This document shows, one piece after another, positions 52,863-60,819 of a stretch of 64,000 bases of DNA (position 1 is its first letter; each line of letters starts with the position of its first letter). Source of the DNA: Metabacillus rhizolycopersici (GTDB lineage: Bacteria; Bacillota; Bacilli; Bacillales; Bacillaceae); NCBI RefSeq assembly GCF_020075705.1, contig NZ_JAIQUM010000006.1:78374-142373 (forward strand), written 5' to 3'. The notes under the pieces were generated by a model. That model was not told the DNA's origin, searched no databases, and saw only the letters and a program-made list of their open reading frames with translations. The position numbers and the translations under genes were made by a program.

Positions 52863-54212
52863 ATGTTAATACTAATCGTACTTGCCGCAATTATTGCACT
52901 TTTGTTATTGATAACGTGGGCAAAGTTAAACCCGTTTGTCGCGCTTATCATTACGGCAATTGGAGTAGGGCTTGCAACTGGCATGCCATTAATTGGAGAT
53001 GGAGCAGAAACTCCAGGTATTATTGACTCAATTAAAGCTGGTATGGGAAATACTTTAGGCTTTCTTGCAATCGTACTTGCTCTAGGAACGATGCTTGGAA
53101 AAATGATGGCTGAATCAGGTGGTGCCGAGCGAATTGCTCAAACCTTAATCAACAGATTTGGTGAAAAAAATGTTCATTGGGCGATGATGGTTGTTGGTTT
53201 TATCGTTGGAATACCAGTATTTTTCCAAGTCGGTTTTGTTCTTTTAATACCATTAGTATTTACGATTGCTCGTCAGACTGGACTATCATTGGTTAAGATT
53301 GGTGTTCCATTAGTAGCAGGTCTTTCAGTTGTTCACGGTCTAGTTCCCCCACATCCAGCTGCAATGGCTGCAGTTAATATTTTCAAGGCTGATGTTGGGA
53401 TAACAATTTTGTATTCTATTATAGTTGGTCTACCTACTGCTATTTTAGCAGGTCCTGTTTACGGTAAATGGATTGGGGGGAAGATTCATAAAACAGTTCC
53501 GAAAGAAATGGCAGAGCAGTTAACAGAACCTAAAGACGTAAAAGAGCTTCCAGGGTTTTTCAACACTGTTTTTACAGTAATGGTACCTGTTATCCTTATG
53601 TTAGTTTCTTCTGTTGCAGAATTAATCTTGCCAGCAGAAAGCTTTGCATTCTCTATATTCAAATTTATAGGAGATCCAATAACTGCCCTCCTAATTGCAA
53701 CCGTTTACTCTTTCTTCAGCCTTGGTTTTTTCCGTGGCTTTAACCGTGAAAAAGTTCTTAAGTTTTCAAACGATTGCCTTGGACCGACTGCAACAATTTT
53801 ATTAGTAATCGGTGCAGGGGGAGCATTTAACAAAGTATTACTTGATTCAGGCATCGGTACCTACATTGCTGAACAAGCTCAGCAAGCAAATCTATCACCA
53901 ATTCTTTTAGGGTGGGGAATCGCTGCCATGATTCGTGTTGCAACCGGTTCTGCAACTGTATCAATGATGACTGCAGCTGGTATCGTTGCTCCAATCGCAG
54001 CTGTCGTTCCAGGAGTGAACGTTGAGCTCTTAGTATTAGCAACCGGTGCAGGCTCATTAATTCTTTCTCATGTGAATGATGCTGGATTCTGGATGATTAA
54101 AGAATACTTTGGTATGACTGTAAAAGAAACTTTAATGACATGGACTGCATTAGAGACAATCATCTCTGTCGCTGCCCTAGTGTTTATTTTAGTTCTTGAT
54201 TTATTTGTCTAA
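52863..54212 (+). CDS. gntP: Gluconate permease GntP, copy 3
   Basis: 449 residues from ATG 52863, which follows AAGGAGGAATTATTAAT; the long upstream frame begins inside the promoter and is rejected. About 12 helices; VVGFIVGIPVFFQVGFVLL, HGLVPPHPAAMAAV, IGAGGAFNKVLLDSG and SHVNDAGFWMIKEYFG are family signatures. It is closest in these motifs to copy 1. It is followed by a terminator, with the 6-phosphogluconate dehydrogenase gene beyond it under its own box array. Confidence 0.88.
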   Translation: MLILIVLAAIIALLLLITWAKLNPFVALIITAIGVGLATGMPLIGDGAETPGIIDSIKAGMGNTLGFLAIVLALGTMLGKMMAESGGAERIAQTLINRFGEKNVHWAMMVVGFIVGIPVFFQVGFVLLIPLVFTIARQTGLSLVKIGVPLVAGLSVVHGLVPPHPAAMAAVNIFKADVGITILYSIIVGLPTAILAGPVYGKWIGGKIHKTVPKEMAEQLTEPKDVKELPGFFNTVFTVMVPVILMLVSSVAELILPAESFAFSIFKFIGDPITALLIATVYSFFSLGFFRGFNREKVLKFSNDCLGPTATILLVIGAGGAFNKVLLDSGIGTYIAEQAQQANLSPILLGWGIAAMIRVATGSATVSMMTAAGIVAPIAAVVPGVNVELLVLATGAGSLILSHVNDAGFWMIKEYFGMTVKETLMTWTALETIISVAALVFILVLDLFV

Positions 54213-54251
54213 TAGGCGATGAAATAAGAGTGTGGCAAAAAGGCCTCTCCA

Positions 54252-54293
54252 AAAAAGGTAAGCTTCTACTGCAAGTAGAGTCTTACCTTTTTA
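54252..54293 (+). terminator. Terminator after gntP copy 3
   Basis: AAAAAGGTAAG pairs with CTTACCTTTTT, with an inner CTACT/AGTAG stem, within 54252-54293. Confidence 0.8.
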
Positions 54294-54333
54294 GTTTTGA
54301 GTGTGATATCTATTAAGAACTTGTTATATTTTA

Positions 54334-54412
54334 GAAAAAAATTCGGTAAACTAAAAGTAAAGAAAAAATTTCTTTGATAATTATTGTTTTAAGGAAATTT
54401 TTTTCTTATAAT
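54334..54412 (+). promoter_or_regulatory. Promoter and three RpiR-type boxes of gnd
   Basis: GAAAAAAATTC (54334-54344), GAAAAAATTTC (54362-54372) and GGAAATTTTTTTC (54393-54405), centred about 30 bp apart. TTGTTT (54385-54390) and TATAAT (54407-54412) form the core promoter, with the last box in its spacer. Spacing and sequence mirror the array at 46428. Confidence 0.7.
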
Positions 54413-54447
54413 ACCTAATAGAGATAAAAATAGTAGGAGGTTTTTTA

Positions 54448-55341
54448 ATGAAAGTAGGATTAATCGGTTTAGGAAAAATGGGATTAAATTTAGGTCGAAA
54501 TTTAATAGAGCAAAACCACGAAGTTGTGGCATTTGATGTAAATTCAAATTCAGTAGAAAAAATGATAACATATGGAGCTACAGGTACATCTAGCTTAAAA
54601 GAACTCGTTAAAAAAATGGATGCTCCAAGAATACTGTGGATTATGGTTCCGCATGGTGTTGTAGATACAGTCATTAGTGAAATCATACCTTTCTTGAATA
54701 AAGGAGATATTGTCATTGAAGCGGGTAATTCGCACTATAAAGAATCCATTCGACGTTACAGCCAGTTAAAAGAAATCGGAGTTCGTTTTATGGATGCAGG
54801 AACTTCAGGGGGAATGGAAGGCGCTCGTAATGGAGCTTGCTATATGATTGGAGGAGATCCTGAAGCTTGGGAGGTCGTCGAGCCTATTTTCCGAGATACT
54901 GCTGTAGAAAATGGATTTTTATATGCAGGAAAAGCAGGGAGTGGTCATTTTTTAAAAATGGTCCATAACGGAATCGAGTACGGAATGATGGCTGCTATCG
55001 GTGAAGGATTCGAGATACTAGAGAAAAGTGAATTTGACTTTGATTATGAAAAAGTAGCGAGAGTATGGAACAACGGATCAGTGATCCGCTCATGGCTTAT
55101 GGGGTTAACTGAAAACGCATTTTCTAAAGATGCGAAATTGGATGAAATTAAAGGTACTATGCATTCTTCTGGTGAAGGAAAATGGACAATAGAGACGGCT
55201 TTAGACCTTCAAGCTGCTACTCCTGTTATCGCTATGTCATTGTTGATGCGCTATCGCTCTCTAGAAAATGATACATTTACAGGGAAAATTGTTGCAGCTC
55301 TACGTAATGAATTTGGTGGACACGCAGTGGAAAAAGAATAA
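54448..55341 (+). CDS. gndA: 6-phosphogluconate dehydrogenase, decarboxylating (short, NAD-type)
   Basis: 297 residues, the short single-domain form (the classical enzyme has about 470). Rossmann motif GLIGLGKMGLNLGRNL, substrate regions MDAGTSGGMEGARNG and SGHFLKMVHNGIEYGMM with the catalytic Lys and Asn, then WNNGSVIRSWLM. It oxidises 6-phosphogluconate to ribulose 5-phosphate with NAD or NADP, the next step after gluconokinase. It follows AGTAGGAGGTTTTTTA and is last in the cluster. Confidence 0.9.
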   Translation: MKVGLIGLGKMGLNLGRNLIEQNHEVVAFDVNSNSVEKMITYGATGTSSLKELVKKMDAPRILWIMVPHGVVDTVISEIIPFLNKGDIVIEAGNSHYKESIRRYSQLKEIGVRFMDAGTSGGMEGARNGACYMIGGDPEAWEVVEPIFRDTAVENGFLYAGKAGSGHFLKMVHNGIEYGMMAAIGEGFEILEKSEFDFDYEKVARVWNNGSVIRSWLMGLTENAFSKDAKLDEIKGTMHSSGEGKWTIETALDLQAATPVIAMSLLMRYRSLENDTFTGKIVAALRNEFGGHAVEKE

Positions 55342-55486
55342 AAAAGGTGAATTTTGATAACATTCGACTAAGAAAGTCGAAGAGAACTTTTATTAGCTCG
55401 TTTCTTTTGTGTCTATGCAGTTATCTAAAGGAGATTCATTAGTCTTTTTTTGATAAAGGTGAAGGGGATTACATATGGGTGATGAT

Positions 55487-55529
55487 AAAAAGCAGTGAAT
55501 TTCAATTAAATGATATTCACTGCTTTTTA
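55487..55529 (+). terminator. Terminator-like hairpin downstream of gnd
   Basis: AAAAAGCAGTGAAT (55487-55500) pairs with ATTCACTGCTTTTT (55515-55528). It lies about 145 nt beyond the gnd stop. Confidence 0.7.
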
Positions 55530-55683
55530 CTGTATGTGAAAGCCTAATATATAATCAAACCTTTTATTAAAGAAGAGTCCTACGTAAATAATAAGAAGAA
55601 TTTTGATTTCTCTCATACAATATGTGGCTATTTACAAAGAATATATCTATTCCTAAAAAGAGTATTTTTTGGAGGCAAATATT

Positions 55684-55794
55684 TATGACTGAAAACCACA
55701 CAAAACTAACTCCTGCTGAAATAGCCTGTATTTGGACCGGCCATATGAATGATAGTATGTCAAAATGTGTGTTAGGTTATTTTCTTACTTCATG
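55684..55794 (+). pseudogene. Truncated DUF3231 gene
   Basis: ATG after TTTGGAGGCAAATATTT opens MTENHTKLTPAEIACIWTG and reads to VLGYFLTS then TGA, only 36 residues. It is clearly homologous to the first 35 residues of the two DUF3231 proteins that follow (KLTxxEIAxxWxxxxND). Downstream, scraps up to about 55975 could be further decayed sequence, such as EEAIRYCDYSNDKEVRTE. This shows that the family was once present in at least three tandem copies. Confidence 0.7.
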
Positions 55795-56027
55795 ACAAAC
55801 CCCACAAAAGATTCCCTTATCAGATTCCTTCTTTCATATTTGATAAATTAATTCGAATTAAACAATAATGGCTTTATACCTTCACTTGAGGAAGCGATAA
55901 GATATTGTGATTATAGCAATGATAAAGAAGTAAGAACTGAACCTGTTTTATGGCTACCTTGGGCTATATATGAATATAATCTTTAACTCTTCTTCAAGTA
56001 ACAGATGCTTTAATTTAATAAGCAGCT

Positions 56028-56054
56028 AAAAGGATCATTAACTGATCCTTTTTT
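56028..56054 (+). terminator. Terminator-like hairpin after the DUF3231 remnant
   Basis: AAAAGGATCA (56028-56037) pairs with TGATCCTTTT (56043-56052), with further Ts. Confidence 0.75.
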
Positions 56055-56076
56055 AAATTCCATAAGTTGCTTTATG

Positions 56077-56118
56077 TTAACTAGATTTGTATACGATATT
56101 CATGTGATTCTTTGGAAT
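56077..56118. repeat. Dispersed TTAACTAG repeat, copy B
   Basis: TTAACTAGATTTGTATACGA, then TATTCATGTGATTCTTTGG. Similar to 31673 and 58963; the right half diverges earlier than in the others. It follows the hairpin at 56028 by 23 nt. Confidence 0.55.
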
Positions 56119-56125
56119 CGTGTTT

Positions 56126-56157
56126 AAAAGTAAGGGAGCTATAGCTCCCTTACTTTT
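56126..56157. terminator. 32-nt perfect palindrome
   Basis: AAAAGTAAGGGAGCTA (56126-56141) is directly followed by its exact complement (56142-56157). It may act as a bidirectional terminator; there is no loop, so at least the centre must open. Confidence 0.65.
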
Positions 56158-56247
56158 GCTTAATGGATTGAGTTTTCTAGTTGCTTTTATATTTTTTGCT
56201 TTTCTGGGAATTTTATAATTAAGGATTGAAGAGGAGGTTGTATATTT

Positions 56248-57252
56248 GTGGAAACAGAACATCAAGCGAAGTTAACTGCTTCAGAGATTGCACTTCTCTG
56301 GATATCTTATCAAAATGATTCAATGGCGGTCTGTGGTCTTAAACACTTTTTAACCAATGTTGAAGATCATTCGATTCGTGAAATTTTAGAATTCGCCTTA
56401 GAAATATCTGAAAGACACGTTCAAAAAGTATCACAGATATTCAAAGCAGAACGTTACCCTTTACCACAAGGTTTCACTGAAAAAGATATTAATTTAGATG
56501 CTCCTCGTTTGTTTACAGATGTTTTATATCTGCAATACATCGAGAATATGGGGAAATTCGGTCTGACATCATACAGTGTTGCCTTATCTTCGTCTTCACG
56601 ACAAGATATTACTGATTTCTATTCCACAGCAATGGCCGAAGCAATGGAGTTATTTGATCGATCGAAAAGATTATTACAAGAAAAAGGGCTTTTCCACCGT
56701 GATTCTGTACTACCAACCCCAGATCAAATTGATTTTGTTAAGAAACAAAGTTTCTTGAAAGGTTTTTTCGGAGATAGAAGACCTCTTCTTGGTATAGAGA
56801 TTTCAAATCTCTGGTATGCCACAGTACGCAATGGATTAGGTCAGGCCATCATTCAAGGTTTTAGCCAGGTAGCCAAAAATAAAGAGGTTCGTGAGTATTT
56901 TGAACGTGGACGCGAAATATCAAAAAAAGATTTAGAAACCTTCGGTTTAATTCTTGACCAAAATTATCTTTCAAGGGGCGCGTTTAATTTAACTGGTGAA
57001 GTAACAGATTCAAAAGTAGCTCCTTTTTCAGATAAATTAATGATGTATCACATAGCAACTCTTTCAGCATCCGCAGTTGGACAATATGGAATGGCTATGG
57101 CCTCTAGTCCACGACATGATTTAGGTCTAATATACGCTCGTTTATCCGCAGGAATTTATAATTACACTAATGACGGAGCAAATATTATGATTGATCACGG
57201 CTGGATGGAACAACCACCAGAGGCTGCCAATCGGAAAAATTTATCGCAGTAG
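56248..57252 (+). CDS. DUF3231 family protein (two tandem domains)
   Basis: 334 residues starting at GTG after GAGGAGGTTGTATATTT. Two copies of the DUF3231 four-helix unit are recognisable: residues about 5-150 (ASEIALLWISYQNDSM, SIREILEFALEISERHV) and about 170-325 (LGIEISNLWYATVRNGLG, then DKLMMYHIATLSASAVGQY and the family mark ASSPRHDLGLIY). The fold is ferritin- or CotF-like, and members are found in spore formers, probably in the spore or as a stress protein. Function unproven. It has a decayed copy upstream and an intact one downstream. Confidence 0.85.
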   Translation: METEHQAKLTASEIALLWISYQNDSMAVCGLKHFLTNVEDHSIREILEFALEISERHVQKVSQIFKAERYPLPQGFTEKDINLDAPRLFTDVLYLQYIENMGKFGLTSYSVALSSSSRQDITDFYSTAMAEAMELFDRSKRLLQEKGLFHRDSVLPTPDQIDFVKKQSFLKGFFGDRRPLLGIEISNLWYATVRNGLGQAIIQGFSQVAKNKEVREYFERGREISKKDLETFGLILDQNYLSRGAFNLTGEVTDSKVAPFSDKLMMYHIATLSASAVGQYGMAMASSPRHDLGLIYARLSAGIYNYTNDGANIMIDHGWMEQPPEAANRKNLSQ

Positions 57253-57259
57253 GACGATT

Positions 57260-57712
57260 ATGGAGAAGTTATTCTGGAGCATTGCCTTTCCCGGGTTCGG
57301 CCAAATACTGAACGGAAAATTGGTCAAAGGTTTTGTATTAATTTTCTTAGAATTGCTAATTAATGTACAAGCCAATTTCAATAAAGTCATTATGTTAAGC
57401 TTTCACGGAGATATTATATCCGCCATCGAACAAACCAATTATCAATGGTTAATGTTCTATCCCTGTCTTTATATGTTTGCCATGTGGGATGCTTATAGAG
57501 ACGCTGGAAAAGGGAAATCACCTTATTCCTTTCTTCCGTTTGTCTTTAGTGCTTATTTCGTAACCGTAGGATTAATCTATTCTTCAAGTCTAAAGGTATT
57601 CGGGGTGCTATTCGGTTATGTTTTTTTACCTATGTTATTTTTGATTCCTGGAATAAGCATTGGATTTCTTAGAAAAATTGCATTAAGAAATTTAAATATC
57701 TCCCGGGCTTAG
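57260..57712 (+). CDS. Membrane protein linked to DUF3231 genes
   Basis: 150 residues starting MEKLFWSIAFPGFGQILNG, a Pro/Gly-rich opening of the kind found in TM2-like or YtxB-like small membrane proteins, followed by about four membrane helices and a basic end. ATG 57260 with AGTAGGA upstream is chosen over an ATG at 57191 that overlaps the previous gene. It lies 7 nt after the first DUF3231 gene and 63 nt before the second, so all three are probably co-transcribed. Function unknown. Confidence 0.65.
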   Translation: MEKLFWSIAFPGFGQILNGKLVKGFVLIFLELLINVQANFNKVIMLSFHGDIISAIEQTNYQWLMFYPCLYMFAMWDAYRDAGKGKSPYSFLPFVFSAYFVTVGLIYSSSLKVFGVLFGYVFLPMLFLIPGISIGFLRKIALRNLNISRA

Positions 57713-57775
57713 ATTAATTCGATTAACTAGTATTACAGGGTAAATATTGGAGTGAAAATTGGAGGTAACTGCAGA

Positions 57776-58792
57776 ATGGAGATTGAAGGAAAGGTTATCA
57801 AGTTGACTTCAGCAGAAATTGCATCAATTTGGACTGCTTATATGAATGATAGTGGATTGATATGTCAGTTTCAGTATTTTTTAGCCAAAGCTGAGGACAA
57901 AGAAATTAGACCGCTCATCCAACAGGCTTTAGATTTAGCTCAGGGAAATATAACAGCTTTAACCGAAATTTTTAATAAAGAAAAATATCCTATCCCATAT
58001 GGATTAAAGCTGGATGAAGATGTAGATGTATCTGCTCCTAGACTATATTCTGATACATATGTTTTAAACTACCTTCATCAGGCAGCACAAATTGCCTTGC
58101 AAGCCTACATTATAAGTTTGTCTTTAGTTGTAAGGGCAGATGTTTATAGTTTCTTTAATGAATGCATTTCACAATTAACTACCTTTCTTAGGAGAGTAAA
58201 GGAACTTTTATTATCTAAAGGACTTTATATAAGGTCTCCATATTTGCCAACACCTGATAATATTGATTTTGTAAAAAGTCAAAGTTTCCTTACAGGTTAC
58301 TTTGGTGAAAGAAGACCTTTGATTTGTATGGAAATTTCAAATTTATATGCCAATTTTCAAAGGAATGCTTTAGGGGTGGCAACTTTAATAGGATTTAGTC
58401 AGGTTGCAAAGTCAAAAGAAGTAAGACAATTTCTTATAAGAGGTAAAGAAATAGCATCAAAGCATTGTGAAGTTTTTGGCTCAATCATGAGGGAGGATGA
58501 CCTTCCCGTTCCAATGTTATTTGATACAGAAGTAACAGATTCAACTACTTATACCTTCTCTGATAAGTTAATGATGTTTTACACAACAGCATTAATTGCC
58601 CTTAGTCTTGGATATTATGGGGCTAGTATAGGAGGAAGTCCTAGAAGAGATTTAGGTGTGCAGTATGGTAGGCTATCTTTAGAAATATTAAAATATGCAG
58701 AAGATGGGGCAAATATAATGATTAAAAATGGATGGTTAGAAGAACCACCAAAAGCATTAGACAGAGATGAGTTAGCAAAGAAAAGTACTTAA
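57776..58792 (+). CDS. DUF3231 family protein (second copy)
   Basis: 338 residues with the same two-domain build as the protein at 56248: LTSAEIASIWTAYMNDSG, IRPLIQQALDLAQGNI, then MEISNLYANFQRNALGVA and GGSPRRDLGVQYGRLS. The two are about half identical over their length by eye. ATG 57776 follows GGAGGTAACTGCAGA; the GTG at 57752 is rejected. Its DNA is noticeably more AT-rich than the first copy, so they are old duplicates or separate arrivals. A terminator follows at 58900. Confidence 0.85.
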   Translation: MEIEGKVIKLTSAEIASIWTAYMNDSGLICQFQYFLAKAEDKEIRPLIQQALDLAQGNITALTEIFNKEKYPIPYGLKLDEDVDVSAPRLYSDTYVLNYLHQAAQIALQAYIISLSLVVRADVYSFFNECISQLTTFLRRVKELLLSKGLYIRSPYLPTPDNIDFVKSQSFLTGYFGERRPLICMEISNLYANFQRNALGVATLIGFSQVAKSKEVRQFLIRGKEIASKHCEVFGSIMREDDLPVPMLFDTEVTDSTTYTFSDKLMMFYTTALIALSLGYYGASIGGSPRRDLGVQYGRLSLEILKYAEDGANIMIKNGWLEEPPKALDRDELAKKST

Positions 58793-58899
58793 TCACAGGG
58801 AAGTAGAAAGCATTGATTTGATTGAATATCTACAAATAAGAGACAGGAAGTCCATTAGAGAATAGATTTTGGTTGTTTAACGGATGACTTTAGTTAAAG

Positions 58900-58948
58900 A
58901 AGCAGTAAAAAAGAATCTTTTAATGAAAGATCCTTTTTTACTGCTTAT
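58900..58948 (+). terminator. Terminator after the DUF3231 operon
   Basis: AAGCAGTAAAAAAG (58900-58913) pairs with CTTTTTTACTGCTT (58933-58946) with an inner ATCTTT/AAAGAT stem. Confidence 0.8.
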
Positions 58949-58962
58949 AACATCTGATTATG

Positions 58963-59012
58963 TTAACTAGTTTTGTATAGAGTATTCATTTAATACTTGG
59001 GGATTTTTCAAC
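58963..59012. repeat. Dispersed TTAACTAG repeat, copy C
   Basis: TTAACTAGTTTTGTATAGAG, then TATTCATTTAATACTTGGGG and TTTTCAAC. Nearly the same as copy A at 31673. It abuts the truncated 3' end of the glcF fragment at 59035. Confidence 0.6.
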
Positions 59013-59034
59013 TTACTACCTTAGTACAAATTCA

Positions 59035-59739
59035 CTAACAATTTGCCAAAATGGAAAATAAACCAAAAGCAGTGATATTCTTTTTGGCAAGCTCTTTTGC
59101 ATCATCCATTTCGCCTGAATGTGCATATAAAGCACCACAGCAAGTTTGCTTTTCTGCAATATATATATCACAGCCGGCCTCAGCTAATAGTTGAATGGAT
59201 AATTCATTAATTCTACGAAACATGACATCCATGATACAGCCTGTAAAAAATACTATTGTGTATTTACGTTCTCCCTTGACTTTCACAAATGAACTAAAAT
59301 GGGAGCGGTGTTTAGGTGAAACAGCCTTAGGCATGATTGCTTCGAATTCCCCTAAATGGAAAGGCAACTTCTTTAACGCATTCGATTTTCTCATAACCTT
59401 TTGTAATTCTGTTTTTTCATAAAGCCAATAGGAATTACCTGTAAACCGCATCATGTTTTTGATTGGAAATCCTTTTTTAAACATCGTATTCCTAACAAGT
59501 CTAACAGGGAAAGAGAAGTTTTTTCTCTTTACTAATGCAGCTCTTGCTGATTCAAGAATAGATCCATATTCCACTCCTGTTGGACAAGCTGTTTCACATG
59601 CTCTGCATCCTAAACATAGATTAAGAGGTTCTTCTACAATAGATAAATCTGTTATTTTACCTTCTCCGAGCATTTTCACTAGATTGATTCTACCGCGTGG
59701 ATAGTGTGTTTCTTTTCCCATGCTCATATAAGTTGGACA
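59035..59739 (-). pseudogene. glcF fragment (glycolate oxidase iron-sulfur subunit)
   Basis: About 235 codons that resemble the middle of GlcF (normally near 440 residues): CPTY and PRGRINLV, the second 4Fe-4S motif CLGCRACETACPTG, and the CCG-domain start VFFTGCIMDVMFRR with CCGALYAHSG. The first Fe-S motif is lost except for its last CPTY, a stop lies in frame upstream, and the C-terminal third is missing, replaced by GLFSILANC. No glcD or glcE is nearby. Hence a non-functional remnant truncated at both ends. Confidence 0.8.
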
Positions 59740-60045
59740 TAAAATAAGGAATGAGAAAGCTTGTTAGAATAGAATAGGTCTTCAAACAACTTGTACATTT
59801 TAGACGACAAATAGGGATGGGCAAGGCTTAACGTTGTAAATCCGCATTTTCCTGACTCCACCCCATAGCCATCAAGTTAAGATTCATGATACTCCCTAAA
59901 ATGAAAAATTTGTATTTTTTACAGTGGTAAAGTTCGTTTTTTATTGTTTTTGGGGGGAATCTATTTCGTTAGCTTGATGGGCATGTGACTCCACCCTAAT
60001 TAGAAGAAACACGTCATAAAAAGAAAAAGAAGATAGGAGCAAATT
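59740..60045. other. Short non-coding stretch with inverted string
   Basis: A region of about 300 nt. CCCATAGCCATCAAGTTAA (59863-59881) and TTAGCTTGATGGGCATGTG (59970-59988) form an imperfect inverted pair, and the second is identical to 46319-46337. They are possibly ends of a lost insertion element. Nothing else is recognised. Confidence 0.4.
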
Positions 60046-60123
60046 ATGATAGCCAGACGTAGAAAAACTATTGCCCTCTGTTCTCAGTGTCACATAGATT
60101 TACATGCAGGAAGATTAGATTGA
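60046..60123 (+). pseudogene. C-terminal end of a group II intron-encoded protein
   Basis: The 25-residue tail MIARRRKTIALCSQCHIDLHAG followed by RLD and TGA is the conserved HNH-endonuclease end of group II intron reverse transcriptases (CxxCHxxLH pattern). All of the reverse transcriptase upstream is gone. It lies 8 nt before the intron domain V, as in intact introns. Confidence 0.75.
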
Positions 60124-60131
60124 TAAATGGA

Positions 60132-60165
60132 GAACCGTATACATTGAAAGGTGTACGTACGGTTC
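60132..60165 (+). ncRNA. Group II intron domain V (3' remnant)
   Basis: A 34-nt hairpin beginning GAACCGTATACATTGAAAGG and ending TACGTACGGTTC has the length, GAAA tetraloop and stem pairing of domain V. The following GGAGGGGAGTTCTTGG to about 60190 is consistent with domain VI and the intron 3' end. Domains I-IV and the 5' end are absent, so it cannot splice. Confidence 0.8.
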
Positions 60166-60217
60166 GGAGGGGAGTTCTTGGAGACCTACCGTAGCAATAT
60201 GGAAAGGCGTCGAATTC

Positions 60218-60436
60218 TTACTCTACTTGCTCGACACTACTCAATTTTAGGAAAAGGTCCAACGATGTTATTGTCCCTTCTTCACGAGTCAGTCTTTCTC
60301 TTGTTTGTTTCGCTTCTTGGACCATTACTTTTAGTGCTGCAATCGTCTCCTCAATACCACACGTTTTTAATCCGCAATTGAGATTAATCCAGAATAAATT
60401 GGGATTAAGTACTTGAAGGGCTCGATCATCCTCAAA
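60218..60436 (-). pseudogene. C-terminal fragment of metE
   Basis: 72 codons and a stop on the minus strand read DRALQVLNPNLFWINLNCGLK, given as DRALQVLNPNLF and WINLNCGLK, then EETIAALKVMVQEAKQTRERL. That is the end of cobalamin-independent methionine synthase (the family has WVNPDCGLK, so one zinc-site region residue is changed to LN). About 20 extra residues follow. The rest of this gene of about 760 codons is missing. It lies tail to tail with the intron remnant. Confidence 0.8.
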
Positions 60437-60783
60437 CTCTCCTATTTTTAAAAAATAGGACGACCTTCAACCATACTAAAAGATGAATAATCTCAAAATT
60501 AGATTGATTTTATAAAAAAGTGATATTATTCAGATTAATAGTAAAGTGATAAAATAAATTTAAAGAGAAAGACATTTTCTAAAATCCAAAAAGGTCAAAA
60601 TAAAAAGAGACGTTTCCCATTAAGCAATTAAGCAGGGCATATCGATGCTTTGCCAGTTAAAACATCGCAGTTCACAAGCAGGTGACTTGAATACAGGTGA
60701 TGGAGCTGAAATCCCCCATTTTTAAAAAAAAGATTGTTCACAAGTGAGCATAAAAGATCCAAGAAGCTATGGTTATCATATAG
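60437..60783. other. Upstream region of glnK
   Basis: About 345 nt of AT-rich DNA. A likely promoter is somewhere in 60700-60783. A hairpin-forming pair AAAATAGG near 60447-60470 and several A tracts are visible, but no named element until the TnrA/GlnR box. Confidence 0.35.
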
Positions 60784-60800
60784 CGTCAGAAAATTTAACA
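60784..60800 (+). promoter_or_regulatory. TnrA/GlnR-type box of glnK-amt
   Basis: CGTCAGAAAATTTAACA fits the TGTNAN7TNACA consensus except for the first base. It ends 19 nt before the glnK start, the same position as the box of the other amt operon. Confidence 0.7.
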
Positions 60801-60819
60801 TATATATAAGGTGGTTTAA

